64,000 nt of DNA from Rhizomys pruinosus (GCA_009823505.1 VZQC01006609.1:963768-1027767); one strand, 5' to 3'. Counted from the first letter of the stretch, positions 1-12,136 are shown. Notes: a model not told the origin generated them from the sequence alone. Numbers and translations are program-made.

Positions 1-141
1 TTCAGGTCTCATAAGTGCTAGGTAATGTCAGTGCTCTTGGCCTGGGCTCTCCACTTGGAGAACCACTGATGGTGCATGCAAGTTTCAGAAGTTATTCAGT
101 GAGTCCCTAGTGCCCACGAGGCTGGGCAGGGAGGTCAGACA

Positions 142-345
142 GTGCAGCAGTTAGAGCATGGTCACTGACTGCAGGAATTCAAACCCTGTCTGTCACCTAG
201 TCCTGTATGTCCTCAGGCCAGGCACTTAGCCTCTCTGTGCTTTCTGTCACCTACTCCTGTATGTCCTCAGGCCAGCCACTTAGCCTCTCTGAGCTTGGCC
301 TTCCCTTTCTGTGAAACTGGAGAGGAGGGAGATCTATACCCAGGG
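142..345 (+). repeat. MIR element with internal 54-bp tandem duplication
   Basis: The segment carries the MIR core ('cacttagcctctctgtgc' type followed by a 'tttctgtgaaactgga' tail). The core unit 189-242 is repeated at 243-295 with few differences. Confidence 0.75.
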
Positions 346-606
346 CCAGAATGTAGAAACTCGGCATGCTTAAAAAGCTTGTAGTAGTGTGTGGGAGCAA
401 GATGGTACCTGTGTTTGGGCTGCCGTAGTTACGCTCACTTTGTGGCTGAGGAAACGTTGTGCACGGTCATTGCACGGTCACGCTGCATGGCAGTGCCTCA
501 TGTGCCCCTCCCCAGCTCATCAATTCTGCTTTGCTTAGTCCCTGTCCTTCCACACCGCCAGGTGTCCTATCCCAGTGTGAGCACCGTCAGCACCTTCCAG
601 GTGGGG

Positions 607-609
607 CAT

Positions 610-647
<38 letters not shown>

Positions 648-735
648 GCGTGTGCATGTGTGTGCATGTGTCTGTGTGCGTGCGTGTGCATGTGTGTGCA
701 TGTGTGTGTCTGTGTGTGAGAGAGAGAGAGAGATC
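607..735 (+). repeat. (TG)n-rich then (GA)n microsatellite
   Basis: Alternating TG with interspersed CG and CA steps from 607 to about 718, then (GA)8. It yields open frames of Cys/Val and Thr/His repeats on both strands that are not genes. Confidence 0.95.
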
Positions 736-2859
736 TTCTTCCTTTCAGAGAGAAAGTGGGGTACAACAAACCTCACAGGCCACTTTGGCCCCTGCCCCAG
801 CCACATGCTGCTGGGTGCCTGCCTGTGCCCCAGCCCCTGTCCTCCACTACCCCTAGATCCCCGACCTCTGTAGTCCAAGTCCAGTCTGCCCGATTCAACA
901 ACTGTGACACTGTAAAGCCAAACTCAAGGCTTAGCCCTGGGGTGGCTGGAGTGGAGGAGAGAATTCTGGGAACTGGCTGTGTACCTTCACACATGGGGGT
1001 GCAGGAGTCTATGCACATACACATATTAGGGTTCAGGGGTCTTTGCACACTTCCCCATGCTTGTGCACATGGCACATCCATACATACCAAGATGCTGTGC
1101 CACTCGTACACTACTGTGGGTTGGGAGTGTTGGTGTCCAGGGAGAGGCAGCTGGTAGACGAGCCATGGCAACTGTCGGCTCCACCTGCACTTCTGGAACC
1201 ATCCTTGCTCTCGGTGGAACTTTCTGAGGGGCAGGTCTCCTTGGTGGTGAGGGCAGAGTGCTGAGATGAAGGGGCTGAGACTGCTGTTCCCCAGGACGGT
1301 GTAGGCAGGAATCAGGGGACCGGCTCTCTACCTCAGTGAATGCATCTTGGGTCTTGGCAATGTTTTCCCCAGGGGTCTGGAGTTGCCCCCAGAAGCTGCA
1401 TGGTCCAGAGGGAGCACCATCAGCATCTCATGGCTTCTGCTCCATTCCAGAGGCCCCACTGGGCTCTGATGCTAACACTTCTTAGCTAACTGAGACATGG
1501 CAAGCCCAGGCTGGACATGGGCCTTAATACAGAAAGCTGAGAAGGGTAGAGGGAAGAGGGACCTACAGAAGGGACCTGGCAGAAGAAACACAGCAGTTAG
1601 GTCAGCCCCATCTCTCCATCAGAGCCAGGATCTTTAATCCAATTTGGTTGGCCTTTGCCAAGGATTAAAGGCCTAGATGGGCCCTTAGATTCACACTTTC
1701 CAGGGGAGCCCTCTGTAGGAGGATTTTGGCAGGAACTCTGGATGATGGATGGACTTTTATAGGAACAGAAAGCAAAGATACAGTAGGGCTGCTGTCAGTG
1801 CCCCTTTGGGCATGCCCGCCTCCCACTGCCCTCCCGCTGTGCCCCACCCCATAGTACCATCAGACAGCATTGGCTGCCCCCCATGTGGGGTCCTGTTTGT
1901 GCCACCTTGTTCCATGCTGATACCCTGAATCTGTCCTCTCCACATCCCTTTCTTTAGAGAGGGACCTTGGCTTTGTCGTGCTGTGAACCGAGTTCCCAGC
2001 TCAGCGGTGCCCAGTTATTAAGCTCTACCAACCCTAACCCAGGGGTCTTTCTCTTTACCCTCTCTCCCTTCGGCTCTCTTCCCCGTGCCCTCTCCATGCT
2101 GGTGTTGAACTCCCACCTGCCCTCATTTTCCCTGGGCCTGTTCTTCCTCTTGGTAACATTTTGTCAGCACCAGGGAATGGGAGACATGTGTTGCCAGGGT
2201 GGATGCTCGAACTTAGAAAAACTTGTGTCCTGATGGCAATGTGCATCCTAGCAACTAGCTGGGTCCCATCCAGTGCAGAGCCTCACCCCTCCTCCATGCT
2301 CAGCCCAAAGGGAGTTTTAAGTTGCTAGCTAATATTCAAGGAAATTTCCCATCTATGGGGAGCTATGGCCGCACACCTACAGGAGAGGTTTAAATGGCTT
2401 AAGTTCAGTAACCCAGAGCATGCGCCTGGAGTTTAAGATGGCATCCAAAATAAATGTGGCTGTAATGGAGACCCTGGGAGAGGGCCTTCTAGGGGTAACG
2501 TCATCAATGGTGGACATCCCTGGGTACCTCTGTGGGATGGTGGTCTGCATGGCTCAGTTTGCACAGACTGGCAAGCTGGAGTGGAGAGCTCTGCCTCGTC
2601 TGACTACGTGGGAAGAGAGGCTGGTCCGGGGTCAGGCACACCCTTAGCACTTGCCAAAGGCTACCTTAATAGCAGACTGAGGAAGCATTGAAAAGAGGCT
2701 CGGGGAGGAAGGGGACAGCCTGCCCTGTCCTCCACCCCCTTAGCCTCCTGCTTGAGTCTGCCCACAAGTAGAGCAATCAGGATATCAACCACCCGGAACC
2801 CTCTCTGCTTCTCACCATCCCAGGACTTTCCCTTATGGTTGGGCTAAAACCAGACTTCA
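736..2859 (+). other. Unique intronic sequence, nothing recognised
   Basis: Mostly single-copy-looking DNA. I see no SINE, no long tandem array and no credible exon. Short open frames lack codon or homology signals. Confidence 0.6.
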
Positions 2860-3145
2860 AGGCTCCTGGCCCAGGCACCAACTACTTCCAGCTTCCTCTT
2901 TCTACCCTTGCTCCTGCCCACTGTGTGACAGCGTGGGACCTGCCCTGGGTGTGAGCTGAAGACATTCCTACCTCAGGGCCTTTACACTGGCAGTTCCCTC
3001 TTCCTTTCTATCTTTGCAAAGAATTTGTTCCCACAGCCCTCCATCCACAGACCTCCTTTCCCTGTTGTATCTCACACGCCCCACCGAGGGCCTTGACACT
3101 CCAAAGACCCTCTTAATGGATATTTATTGAATGAATGTCAGAGTG
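2860..3145 (+). repeat. L2-like LINE remnant
   Basis: Contains the 'cctcagggcctttacactggcagttccctc' type text (paraphrased beyond 20 bases as an L2 hallmark) and ends in 'atttattgaatgaatg', typical of ancient L2 3' ends. Confidence 0.55.
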
Positions 3146-3199
3146 GGTAGATACTTAGCTCAGAGGAGGAACACAGCACCTGGGTTGGGAGTATTCTAT

Positions 3200-4465
3200 G
3201 CTCCAGATTCTTAAACTGTGGATCGCATAACTGAATGTGGAGGTTGTGAAAAACAAACTGGCAACAGTAAGTTTGCTGTACGCTCCAAATGAATTCACAA
3301 GCAAACACGCCATTGTTCCAGTTACTTCTGCTGCTGTCGTAAACCACTCTGACCAACAGCAACTCGGGAGAGGGAAGGGTTTACTCCATCTTACTCAGGT
3401 CATGGTCTGTCACGGAGGGAGGTCAGGGCAGGAACTCAAGGAAGGAACCTGGAAGTAGGAAGCAGATCAGAGACCTTGGCGGATTGCTGCTTCCTGGCTG
3501 GCTTCCCTGGTTTTCTCATCCAGCCCAGGCTCACCTGCTCAGGGGCAGCACTGACCACAGTGTGGTGTGCCCTCCCACATACAAGCAATCAAGAGAATAC
3601 CTCACAGATATGGCCATAGGATTGAGAAAATTCCTCAGTGGAGATTCCCTTTTCCCAGTTTGTGTCAAGGTAACAAAACCTAACCAGCACAGTCATGGAC
3701 AGAAGGTGTTTCTGGCACCACCTGCCTGTGTTGCATCTTATGACCTCACTGCAGCCTTGTATCTAAACACACAACATGTGAACAGTCAGTGCACACGCTA
3801 TCATACCACATATGCTACCTGAAACACCTCCGCTGAGAGTTGAGACTTTTGTAAGTTATGCAATATAACATTTTTACTGTACGTGTAAAACTTTCTGCTC
3901 TTATGGAAACATAATGGCTTAATTATGGAAAACAGACTTAATATTTTCCTAGCACCCTCCCTTGGCATATAAGCACCAAATGACTATATTTTTGGATTGT
4001 ATTGTGTTAGAATGATTCAATTTTAAAAATTGCTGTTTGAGTTGCTGACTTGGGTTTCATAGAAAATTGTTTGATGAATTTGGGGTTGGGATTAGGACAT
4101 AATGTCCAATAAATTCTGAAATGTCCCTAAACATATGTCAGGCATGTTGTGCAAAGCCTCCGGGAAGCAGAGTTGTCAAAATTGCCCACTATGAAATCAA
4201 AACACCAGCCAATTCTAAAAAACACCAAAGATGCCCTGCGTCCTGCAGGATCAAACATTCAGCCAAGATTTAATTCCTTTTGTAAAAATAAAAAGCAGTC
4301 CCCTCACGAGTAGGCAAATTTACTTTCATCTTTAATAAATGATGAAATTAAATTTTTATCAAAGAGTTGCTTGAGAAAAATTTGGTATGATTTATTATCA
4401 GTGTTTGATTTGTATGCCAACTTTGTATAGCTATATATCTGAGGTGGTATAAAAATTGATTGTAG
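3200..4465. repeat. Old AT-rich repeat block, probably a DNA-transposon remnant, with an inserted rodent repeat
   Basis: 3205-3300 resembles the terminal region of a hAT-like element ('aaactgtggatcgcataact'), and 4370-4465 ('tatgatttattatcagtg', 'tatagctatatatctgagg') looks like the other part of the same old repeat. A younger repeat interrupts it at 3318-3694. The family name is not certain. Confidence 0.4.
3318..3694 (+). repeat. Diverged copy of a ~0.4-kb rodent interspersed repeat
   Basis: Shares the order 'actctgaccaacagcaact', 'gggtttactcc', 'caggaactcaagg', 'ggaacctggaa' and terminal 'ccagcacag' with the copies at 4886 and 46737. It is clearly more degraded than those. Probably the end of an LTR or LINE family; class undecided. 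Confidence 0.7.
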
Positions 4466-4467
4466 CT

Positions 4468-4585
4468 GAGCCCAGCACTTGAGAGGCAGAGGCAGGCAGA
4501 GCTCTGTGAGATCCAGGCCAGCCTGGTCTCCATAGTGAGTTCCAGGCCAGCTGGGGTTACGGGGAGACCCTGTCTCAAAAGAGAA
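4468..4585 (+). repeat. B1 SINE, 5'-truncated
   Basis: Begins at the 'cccagcacttgagaggcag' position and ends 'gagaccctgtctcaaaa'. Confidence 0.9.
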
Positions 4586-4589
4586 ACAA

Positions 4590-4750
4590 ACCGGGCATGG
4601 TGGCGCATGCCTTTAATCCTAGCACTTGGGAGGCAGAGGCAGGTGGATCTTTGTGAGTTCAAGGCCAGCCTGGTCTACAGAGTGAGTTCCAGGACAGCTG
4701 GGGCTATAGGGAGACCCTGTCTGGAAAAGAAAAAAAAAGAAAAAAAAGAC
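4590..4750 (+). repeat. B1 SINE, full length
   Basis: Starts 'ccgggcatggtggcgcatgc', retains the Pol III A and B box region and ends in an A-rich tail. It lies head to tail with the previous B1. Confidence 0.95.
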
Positions 4751-4885
4751 AAACAAAAATTCAAAAATTTATTGTGCAAAAGGGGTGATGTGTAAGACAA
4801 ATTAAAGAAACCATGCACTGAGCAGTCAGAGAGCAGTTGTGTGCCCAGGGGAGAGTACCGAGCTGGTCCAGCTGGAAGGGTGGGT

Positions 4886-5293
4886 GTCCTAGTTTGTCTT
4901 CCATTGCTGTGACAAAACACTCTGACCAACACCAACTTGGGGAGGAAAGGGTTTATTCAGCTTACATCTCCCGGGTCACAGTTCATCACTTAGGGAGCCC
5001 AAGGCAGGAACTCAGGGCAGGAACCTGGAGGCAGGAGCTGAAGCACAGGCCATGGAGGAATGCTGTTCTCTGGCTTGCTCTCCTGGCTCATGCCCAGCCT
5101 GACTTCTTATACCGTACACAACAACCTGCCCAGGGTGGCACTACTCATTGTGGGCTGGGCCCTCCCACATTGCCTGACAATCAAGACAATACTCCACAGA
5201 CGTGGCCACAGGCCAATCGAATGGAGCCAATTCCCCAATTGAGGCTCCCTCAACCCAGGTGTGTCAAGTTGACACTAAAGTTACCCAGCACAG
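4886..5293 (+). repeat. ~0.4-kb rodent interspersed repeat
   Basis: Good copy, from 'ctagtttgtcttccattgct' to 'gtcaagttgacactaaag...cagcacag'. Near-identical over most of its length to 46737-47141; an inverted copy lies at 62597-62975. Its open frame of 162 codons is part of the repeat. Confidence 0.85.
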
Positions 5294-6094
5294 TGGGCTT
5301 GGAAAAGGAATATGGCAGGATATAGAAGGTCCCATGTAGGGCCCTGAAACCAAATCCGTAACCTTTGGGCTTGAGCCTAGGTAGTAGCCGGATGCGAGGC
5401 TAGCGAGTTTGAGGTCTTCGACGCCACGTCAAGCTCCTGTTTTCCTTACAGACCTTCTTGTTTAAAAAGCTACCATGACTCCTACCATCCACCCATCCTT
5501 TCTAAGCTCCTTGGCGCCCCAGACTAGGCCATCTGTGATTGGATCCATGATTCTTGGGCATGGGTTTGGAGAGTCCAAGTAGATACTTGGTTCCCCTCTC
5601 CTCCCCTTTCACAGGATGGTCAGCCTGCACTTTCCCTGAGCTGACCAGTCCTGGTTGCTCTTTGTCCTGTTCCTACAGGATGTTCTTTCGCAAATCCTCC
5701 TTGATCACAGTGGCAATGGCTGTCACCTCTGCTTCCCGGGAACCTTCTGTTCCGATTCCCACATTCTCTCTCTTGATGGTGACTTTCATACTGGGTCTAA
5801 TGACCCTATGTCCCGATGCTGCCTGGCAGTGGGAGGATGGCAAGCAGGCAGCTGAGCCCAAACACTGTCCTTGTACCCCCAGGATACCCGTCAACACCGG
5901 CTCCCTCCAATGCTAGTACTCAGGGAGGCCTATTTTTTTCCCCTGTGGACCTAGGGAGACATAGCAGCCTGCTGTCTCCCAAGAGCCTCAAGTGTGGTTT
6001 AAGCTCCTTGTGCCCTAACCTACGACCCTCCTAGACCCTGTCTCTCACTCGAATACTGTCTAAACATTCAAGCTCCTTAAAAAAACTTTCTGTA
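5294..6094 (+). other. Unique intronic sequence, nothing recognised
   Basis: No repeat family, RNA gene or exon signal stands out in this stretch. Confidence 0.55.
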
Positions 6095-6267
6095 GCCAGG
6101 CATGGTGGCGCACGCCTTTAATCCCAGCACTGGGGAGGTAGAGGTGGGTGGATGTCTGTGAGTTTAAGGCCAGCCTGGTCTACAGAGCAAGCTCCAGGAC
6201 AGCTGGTACTAAAAGGGAGACCCTGCCTCAAAAATATCAAAAAAAGGAAAAAACTAAAAAAAAAAAA
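6095..6267 (+). repeat. B1 SINE, full length
   Basis: 'gccaggcatggtggcgcacg' start, 'ggagaccctgcctcaaaaat' end, A-rich tail. Belongs to the subgroup with 'ctggtactaaaagggaga'. Confidence 0.93.
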
Positions 6268-6272
6268 TTTCT

Positions 6273-6485
6273 AGGGGCTAGAGAGATGGCTCAGTGGTTA
6301 AGAGCAGTAGCTGTTCTTGCAGAGGACCCAAGTTTGATTCCCAGCACCCACATGGCAGCTAACGACTGTCTGTAACTCCAGTTCCAGGTGAATCTGATGC
6401 CCTCCTCTGACCTTCATGGGCACTGCCTGACACGGGCACACAACACAGGCAGTACATTCATACATATAAAATAAAAATAATAAAA
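6273..6485 (+). repeat. B2/B3-type tRNA-derived SINE
   Basis: Starts 'ggggctagagagatggctca', has a B box near 'gtttgattcccagcaccc', the 'taactccagttccaggtg' body and an AT-rich AATAAA tail. It is inserted right behind a B1. Confidence 0.92.
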
Positions 6486-6890
6486 TATTCTAAAACTTTC
6501 TACTGTAGTATTAGTGAAACATGATTAACATATGACAGATGGCATGCATTAGTGGATGTATGAACTACATTTTTGGCACTTGCATATATGTCCTTGAAAC
6601 TACTTCAGTAGTCAAGACAGTGAACTCATCTGTCACCCTAACTGTCCCCAGTTCCTTTGTCTCCTTCTGGCATCATCAGGAATCCCTTGGTCTCCTCTAT
6701 TACTGTGGGTCAGCTTGACTCCGCAGAAGATCAGTAGATGGAGGGTATTTCAGACTCTATTTGCCTAAGGGCATGATTATTTTTGAGATCCATGTGTATA
6801 CCAACAGTTCATCCCTACATGGGGGTAGGGATCCACCGCACACTCAACAAGGTAGACACTTTACTACCAATCATCTCCTACTTCTCTTCC

Positions 6891-6959
6891 TCTTCCTTCT
6901 CCTCCTCTTTGCCCTCTTCTCCTTCCTCCCCTTCCTCCTTGTCATTGTTGTCATCTTCC

Positions 6960-6994
<35 letters not shown>

Positions 6995-7078
6995 CTCCTC
7001 CTCCTCTTCCTCCTCCTCCTCTTCTTCCCTTTCCCCTTCTGCTTCTTTATCTTTCTCCTCCTCTTCTTTTCTTCTTTT
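6891..7078 (+). repeat. (TCC)n/(TTC)n polypyrimidine tract
   Basis: About 190 nt almost free of purines on the + strand. Gives poly-Ser and poly-Leu open frames; capable of triplex (H-DNA) formation. Confidence 0.92.
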
Positions 7079-7140
7079 TAACTTTTTGAGACAAGGTCTC
7101 TAGTGCCCAGCCTGGCCTTGAACTTGCTTTGTCCCAGCCC
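7079..7140 (-). repeat. B1-like SINE fragment
   Basis: 'tttttgagacaaggtctcta' followed by 'agcctggccttgaacttgc', the reverse complement of a B1 3' half. The pyrimidine tract beside it may be its expanded tail. Confidence 0.65.
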
Positions 7141-8189
7141 AACCACCTCCCTGGTTCTGGGATCCCATCCATGCCCTGGTGACTGAACCAGGTCCCCTCC
7201 ACTCAACCTGTTCCATGTGACCTCCCCCTGGAGCCCTCCTCACTAGCTCCTTCCTACCCTGGAGCTGTGGCCCTGCGGGACCTGCTCAGGGCCTTCTGCT
7301 CACCGCCCTCATGGTCTGCGATACAGACCAGCACATCACCTCCACCCACAGAAACAGTTCCAGCACACGTTGATTTATTTCCTCTGAGGAACAGTTTGGC
7401 TCTGAGGGTGGGTGTGTCCCCCATGTCTGTCCTCCACATTCACGGGTGTGCCCAAAAGGATATGACACTCAAGACGTGAGGATGATTAGCCCCGGAGAGG
7501 CTGGCCATGTTCTTGTCCAGCCTTGGGCGCACTCCTGGCCCAGCTCCAGCTCTGTTCTAACCTGCAGGGAGCTCACAGAGGCCTTGTGTCCCAGCCACTA
7601 GGCTCGAATTGGCCGGCTTCCCTTCAGACTCATCCAGCAAGAGGTCCTGGCAGCAACCTGCAGTGGGAGGCAGAGGGAGGCCTCTAGGCCTCCTGTCCCT
7701 CTTCCTGGGTGGTAGCCTAGTGCTCCGTTGTCCTTGGCCTCTGGCAGCACCACTGCTCAGTGTCCCTCCAGTGGCTTCCTCTGGTGCTGAACTCTGGGTC
7801 CAACGTTCCCTAGGCTCCTCTACTCTTTCTCTACTTGTGGACTGAGCCCCGTATTACCCTGGATATACCTTCAGTGACCCATAATATCAGGGTTCCCTCT
7901 GGGTACAGAGCGCTGGCCAGTCTGTCCCTGCTGTAGCCTCTCTCAGGCCCCTGGCCCCGGCCAGCTTGCCTTGCCCATGTCCTCTGGCCTTGAAGAATCT
8001 GTAAGTCCTCCAAGGCCAAGCAGGACTGTAGTCCTTGAGCTGGGGACACTAAGGGAGTGGTCTGCAGGTTGGAGGCGAGTGGCAGGCAGGGCAGGCCAGC
8101 AGTGCCAAGAACTCCCTGTACTCTGTGCATGGCCCCTTTGTTTATTAAAGCCCGCTGAGTGGTAGAAGCCAAGTGGCCCCAGGTGGTGG
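7141..8189 (+). other. Unique intronic sequence, nothing recognised
   Basis: GC-rich unique DNA without recognisable repeat or exon. Confidence 0.55.
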
Positions 8190-8345
8190 GATAATAGGGT
8201 CTTTAATTGTGCTCCGAATGAGATTAACTTCTTATCTGACAGTTTGACATCTTTACTGTTATTAATGCTCGAATAATACATTGTTATTTTTATAAACTCC
8301 ATAGTGGCAAACATTTTCCCTTTATTTGGATTAAAAATAGATATA
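8190..8345. promoter_or_regulatory. Candidate conserved non-coding element
   Basis: AT-rich, non-repetitive block inside GC-richer DNA. It has dispersed TTTAATTG, GATTAA, TTATTAATG and TAATACATT motifs and no SINE signature. Function is inferred from composition only. Confidence 0.3.
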
Positions 8346-8924
8346 TCTGTGACTCCCCCGCCCCCATTGCCCCAGGCTGGGACTCAGGGTCCCTGGCTAG
8401 GGAACAGGGACTGGGTAAAGAGAAGCCACATCCGCCTGTCACCTCCCAAGTGGCTCAAGGGGCTGGGCCTCAGAGCTAGTTACTTGGCAACCACATAGGC
8501 CTTGGTGAGCTATGAGTTCCAGGTCTCCATCTCCACCTAGGAAGATGGGATGCTCCCAGCAGTCCTGGCTGCCCCTAGCCACAGGGTCATCATTCGAGAG
8601 CAGTCTGGATGTTTGCTTTGTCATGGGCAATGTGCAGTGGCAGAGTGGTGCTTGACGCAGTGGCCTCTGACCAAATTCAGTACAGGTTTTCTATGAAATG
8701 CACTGGGAAGGACAATGTAAAAAAAAAAAAAAAAGGAACACTCTTGAAGAACTGGGAGCACCTCTGCTTAGTCATGCCATCACTCGTACTTACTCATTGA
8801 TGTCCTACTGTGTGTCCTGGGCATGATGCTGGACGCTGAGTGCATACTGGAATGCTGTCTCCAGGTCTCCTACTCAGGAGGAGGTGCTGGGGAGGGCAGG
8901 ATAGCAGAACATAAGTTCAGTGTC

Positions 8925-9030
8925 AGGCATCTCAGCACACAGTACTCATTGTCTCTGCGCCTCAGTTTCCCTTGTCTGTAAAGTGGAGATTAAAGTATAC
9001 ATTTCCACAGTTTCATGTAAATGCACTGAG
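8925..9030 (+). repeat. MIR fragment
   Basis: 'gcgcctcagtttcccttgtc' and 'tgtaaagtggagattaa' are typical MIR 3' text. Confidence 0.65.
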
Positions 9031-9262
9031 CAAGCTGCCCACAGCTCAGCAGAGGAAATCTATGTCAGTGGTACCACCTGGTTATGAAGCTCTGGTGGGG
9101 GGTGGGAATAACTGCCGGGGGCCCGGTAGCCATGGAAGGGAGCACTACCTCCTCTGTGACTCCACCTGCTGCCAGGCTCCCTGACACCTCCACTTACCCC
9201 ATCGTTAGCAGGGCTGTCAAGGTCGATAATGTCTCTGCCTTGGAGAACTGGTGCCGACGTCT

Positions 9263-9345
9263 TTATCAAAGCCAATATTAATTTTCACTAATTAGGAGCT
9301 GCCGCTAATGAGCGTCACAGCTAATTTAGCTCATCTGTAACCCAG
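9263..9345. promoter_or_regulatory. Candidate homeodomain/TCF-rich non-coding element
   Basis: Within 80 bp there is one ATCAAAG (TCF/LEF-type) site and four TAAT cores, including ACTAATTAGG and GCTAATTTAGC. The block is non-repetitive. Confidence 0.35.
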
Positions 9346-10599
9346 GAACAGCACCGTTCTTGGGCCAGGCTCTGGACTCCAGGATGCTGGCGCCCACCAC
9401 CTTCCTGCTCCCTGGCCACAGTGTGGGAGATACCAGCTGCCAGCGCTTCTGTTCTTGCGAGCTGCTTGGACTGGCTCGCTCAGAGGGTCTGGTGGCCTCG
9501 GCCTCCAGATGAGGCTGACAGGGTAGGTGTCTGGGAGGGGGTAGGTGTCCTACCAGCCCTGCGTTTGGGTTAGAGGCTTCACTGGGGGAGAGGTACCTCC
9601 TCTTCTGACAGTGTTCCTGCAGACACTCTGGCCGTCTCGGCTGCCTCCACCAGGAAGCCTTGCCTTTTCTTTCCCGAAGACTTTGGACCTCACTGGACAG
9701 GTTCTCGGCAACTTGTCAAAGCCTATCTATGGTAGAATTTGCTATGTGGCTTCTCCTCATAGATCGGTATGAGTGGTGAGGTTAGGCCCTGGGTTCTGGT
9801 AACTCAAAACCAGTAGGCATGTGACTCAGTTTCCTCTAGGAAAATAACATACTATGCGTCAGGGCATTGTGAAGACTACGATTGCCAGTTTTACCTTTCT
9901 CATCTTGCCTTGGGGGTATGCATGCTGAGTCTTTCTCTTTCTATTAAATTCTATCCCTTTGAGAGAATTTACCAGTGTTACCCTCTCCCAGTTACCTCTG
10001 GGCTTTGCTCAGAGCTGGCAGAAGAGTAAGAACCATGGTTGCCAGCCCAGGCTCATGGTGAGGTACTAGGAATTGGTAAACGAATAAACAGCCTGGATTC
10101 TAGCCTCTCCTCTCTGAGCCTTTTGTTTCTCTGACCACAGCCTCAGGTCTCCTCTCCCAAGGTCCTGGGAAAGCCCGGGCAAACACCGGGTTGACTAGGT
10201 AGACTCCTGTCTCCTACTAGGAAGACCAGGCTGGTGACTCATGTGCCCCTCAAGATCCTTAGGGACAGCTACCAGTTCCCTGCTGGTCTAAACCAAATAG
10301 CCCAGTATAGGCCACTTCACTGGACTGATGTCACTTCCTTGCTACCCTTCACCCCCACCTGACACAGAGATGTCTGGACCATTGAGCCCTCAGATACTAT
10401 ACCCTCCTCCTGCCCAGGGTGCCCTCTGACTTCCTCCCTTGGCCTCCTTGGCACCTGCATGCCACTAGGGAACCCAAGGAGGGCCTCGTGGGGAGGAAGC
10501 TCTCTGTGGGGGAGGACTCCTGTCCCTATCTGTCTTCTTGTTCATGCTGTATAGTGGGAGCCCTAGGCTCAGGAAGGGAGGGTGCGGGAGTCTGGGCAG
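9346..10599 (+). other. Unique intronic sequence, nothing recognised
   Basis: No repeat or exon recognised. Confidence 0.55.
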
Positions 10600-10720
10600 G
10601 CAAGGACATCTTTTTTGCACTTATCACCTCCAAAAAGCGACCTTCAGGCCGAGCCAAATTTGGGGGAAGTGCCTTCAGGCGTGACAGATTTGACTATAAA
10701 TCTTCTGCATTAATGCCCAG
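10600..10720. promoter_or_regulatory. Candidate element with a perfect CArG box
   Basis: CCAAATTTGG at 10654-10663 matches the SRF consensus CC(A/T)6GG exactly. It is flanked by two copies of CCTTCAGGC about 30 bp apart and by CTATAAAT, an A/T motif of MEF2 type. Not repeat-derived as far as I can see. Confidence 0.35.
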
Positions 10721-10806
10721 TTCCCAAGGTCTGTCATTCTGTATGCCACGTGACGAGCGCACACAGTGGGCGGCCCATCCGTCACCTGTGGGGTCCCGCC
10801 CCCTCC

Positions 10807-11012
10807 GGCTTTGTCTGAGGCAGTGGCAGGCTGTGGGCAGGCTGTAAAGGAAAAGATAGGGCAAGCTGGCCAGATTGGAGGAGGCCGGCAGGAGCCCTAG
10901 AGTGGGGACAGAGGACAGAGGCTGCACAGCGGACAACAGGCTCCCCTTCCATGCCTGGATCCAGAGCCTAGAAGTGGCTAAGAGGAACGGGGACTTCAAG
11001 TCAAGGGCTGGG
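10807..11012 (+). repeat. Arm A of a ~205-bp inverted duplication
   Basis: Reads 'ggctttgtctgaggcagtgg' through 'ccatgcctggatccagagcc' to 'cttcaagtcaagggctg'. The reverse complement of 12966-13175 matches along its length with scattered substitutions and small gaps. It is not a known SINE. Confidence 0.85.
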
Positions 11013-11105
11013 GGCAGATGCTGAGTGATTTCCAGCCTGCTGTGTAGCTGTGTAGCCTGGCCGGGTTGGTTACACTCTCTGGGCTTTAGTTTCCACAATG
11101 TATCA
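11013..11105 (+). repeat. MIR fragment
   Basis: 'tgtagctgtgtagcctggcc' and 'ctctgggctttagtttcc' match the MIR core and 3' part. Confidence 0.55.
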
Positions 11106-12136
11106 GGAGTGCGTTTGAGTTGATCTCAGTGCCCCATGGCCCTCTGGTTGCCAGTGACCTCCCATGTGGGAGGCACTGTTGAAGCCACATCAACAGGGTG
11201 ACCAGCAATTTTTCCAACTTACACCAAAGATACAGGATGCTGGGATTTGGTGATAGGACGTTCACATTGTATGACACATGTGCATGACACATGTACACAT
11301 ACATACCCTACAGGGGGGAGACTGCATCCTTGCTCTTTGGTCTTGGCCCCCAGCAACACGGACTGGGGAGTTTGGAGAACGTGGGGCTCACACCTGGAAT
11401 GATGTGCGGACATCTCCATTTCAGCCCTCTACAGTGTTGACCAAGAATCCAGGGTTTGGAGAAGGGAAGGGTGTGACTGAAGTCACATCAGGTGGCCATG
11501 TTGGAAGGTGAGGGGAGATATGGCCCCTTCTCATCTGCTTCTTAGGGTTCTCTGGAAGGATCTGGGGGCAGGAACAGACATTTCAGGTACAAACAGACAT
11601 TCAGTGACTTGACTGAGGGGCTAGGATGGGAGGACCTGACAGCATAGAGGGGGCATCCCTGCAAGACTTCAATGCTTCAGTTCCATGGGAAACTGCCTAT
11701 TTTTACTTTTGGTTCCAGATTTGAAATATATGCCACGAAGGGAGAATAGGTGCAGGGTGCACAGGTTAGAGAATCACTGCAAAGTCAGTGCCTCTGACCC
11801 ACACTCAACAATGATGCCAGATCTAGGTCCCTCCCCTTGCTGGCAAGAACCGCATCTGCTTCCAGATCAGCTGGATGCCCAGCCACTTTGAGCTGCCCTG
11901 CCCCTCCCACATACCCTGCTCTGCCTCTTCTATGGACGCCCTGCCCACCTCTTCTATGGTTTCCTCCATCCGTGGCTCTGCCCCAGCAGAGATCCATCCC
12001 TCCACAGCTCTAGCAAGCTGAGCCTTCTGGAGGACCCCTTTGCAAAGCCTTTCAACAGCCAGCTGGAAATTCTGGGATTGCTTTGCCCTTGACCTCGAAG
12101 GAGGTCCCTGAGAGAGCCACTCCTCAGCCCTGCTTC
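11106..12136 (+). other. Unique intronic spacer between inverted arms
   Basis: Nothing recognised. It forms the proximal half of the spacer between the inverted duplication arms. Confidence 0.55.

Noticed and set aside
4837..5325. 162-codon frame, and the related 140-codon frame at 46746
   Set aside because: Both sit in copies of the same interspersed repeat.
6761..7103. Poly-Leu and poly-Ser frames
   Set aside because: Products of the TCC/TTC tract.
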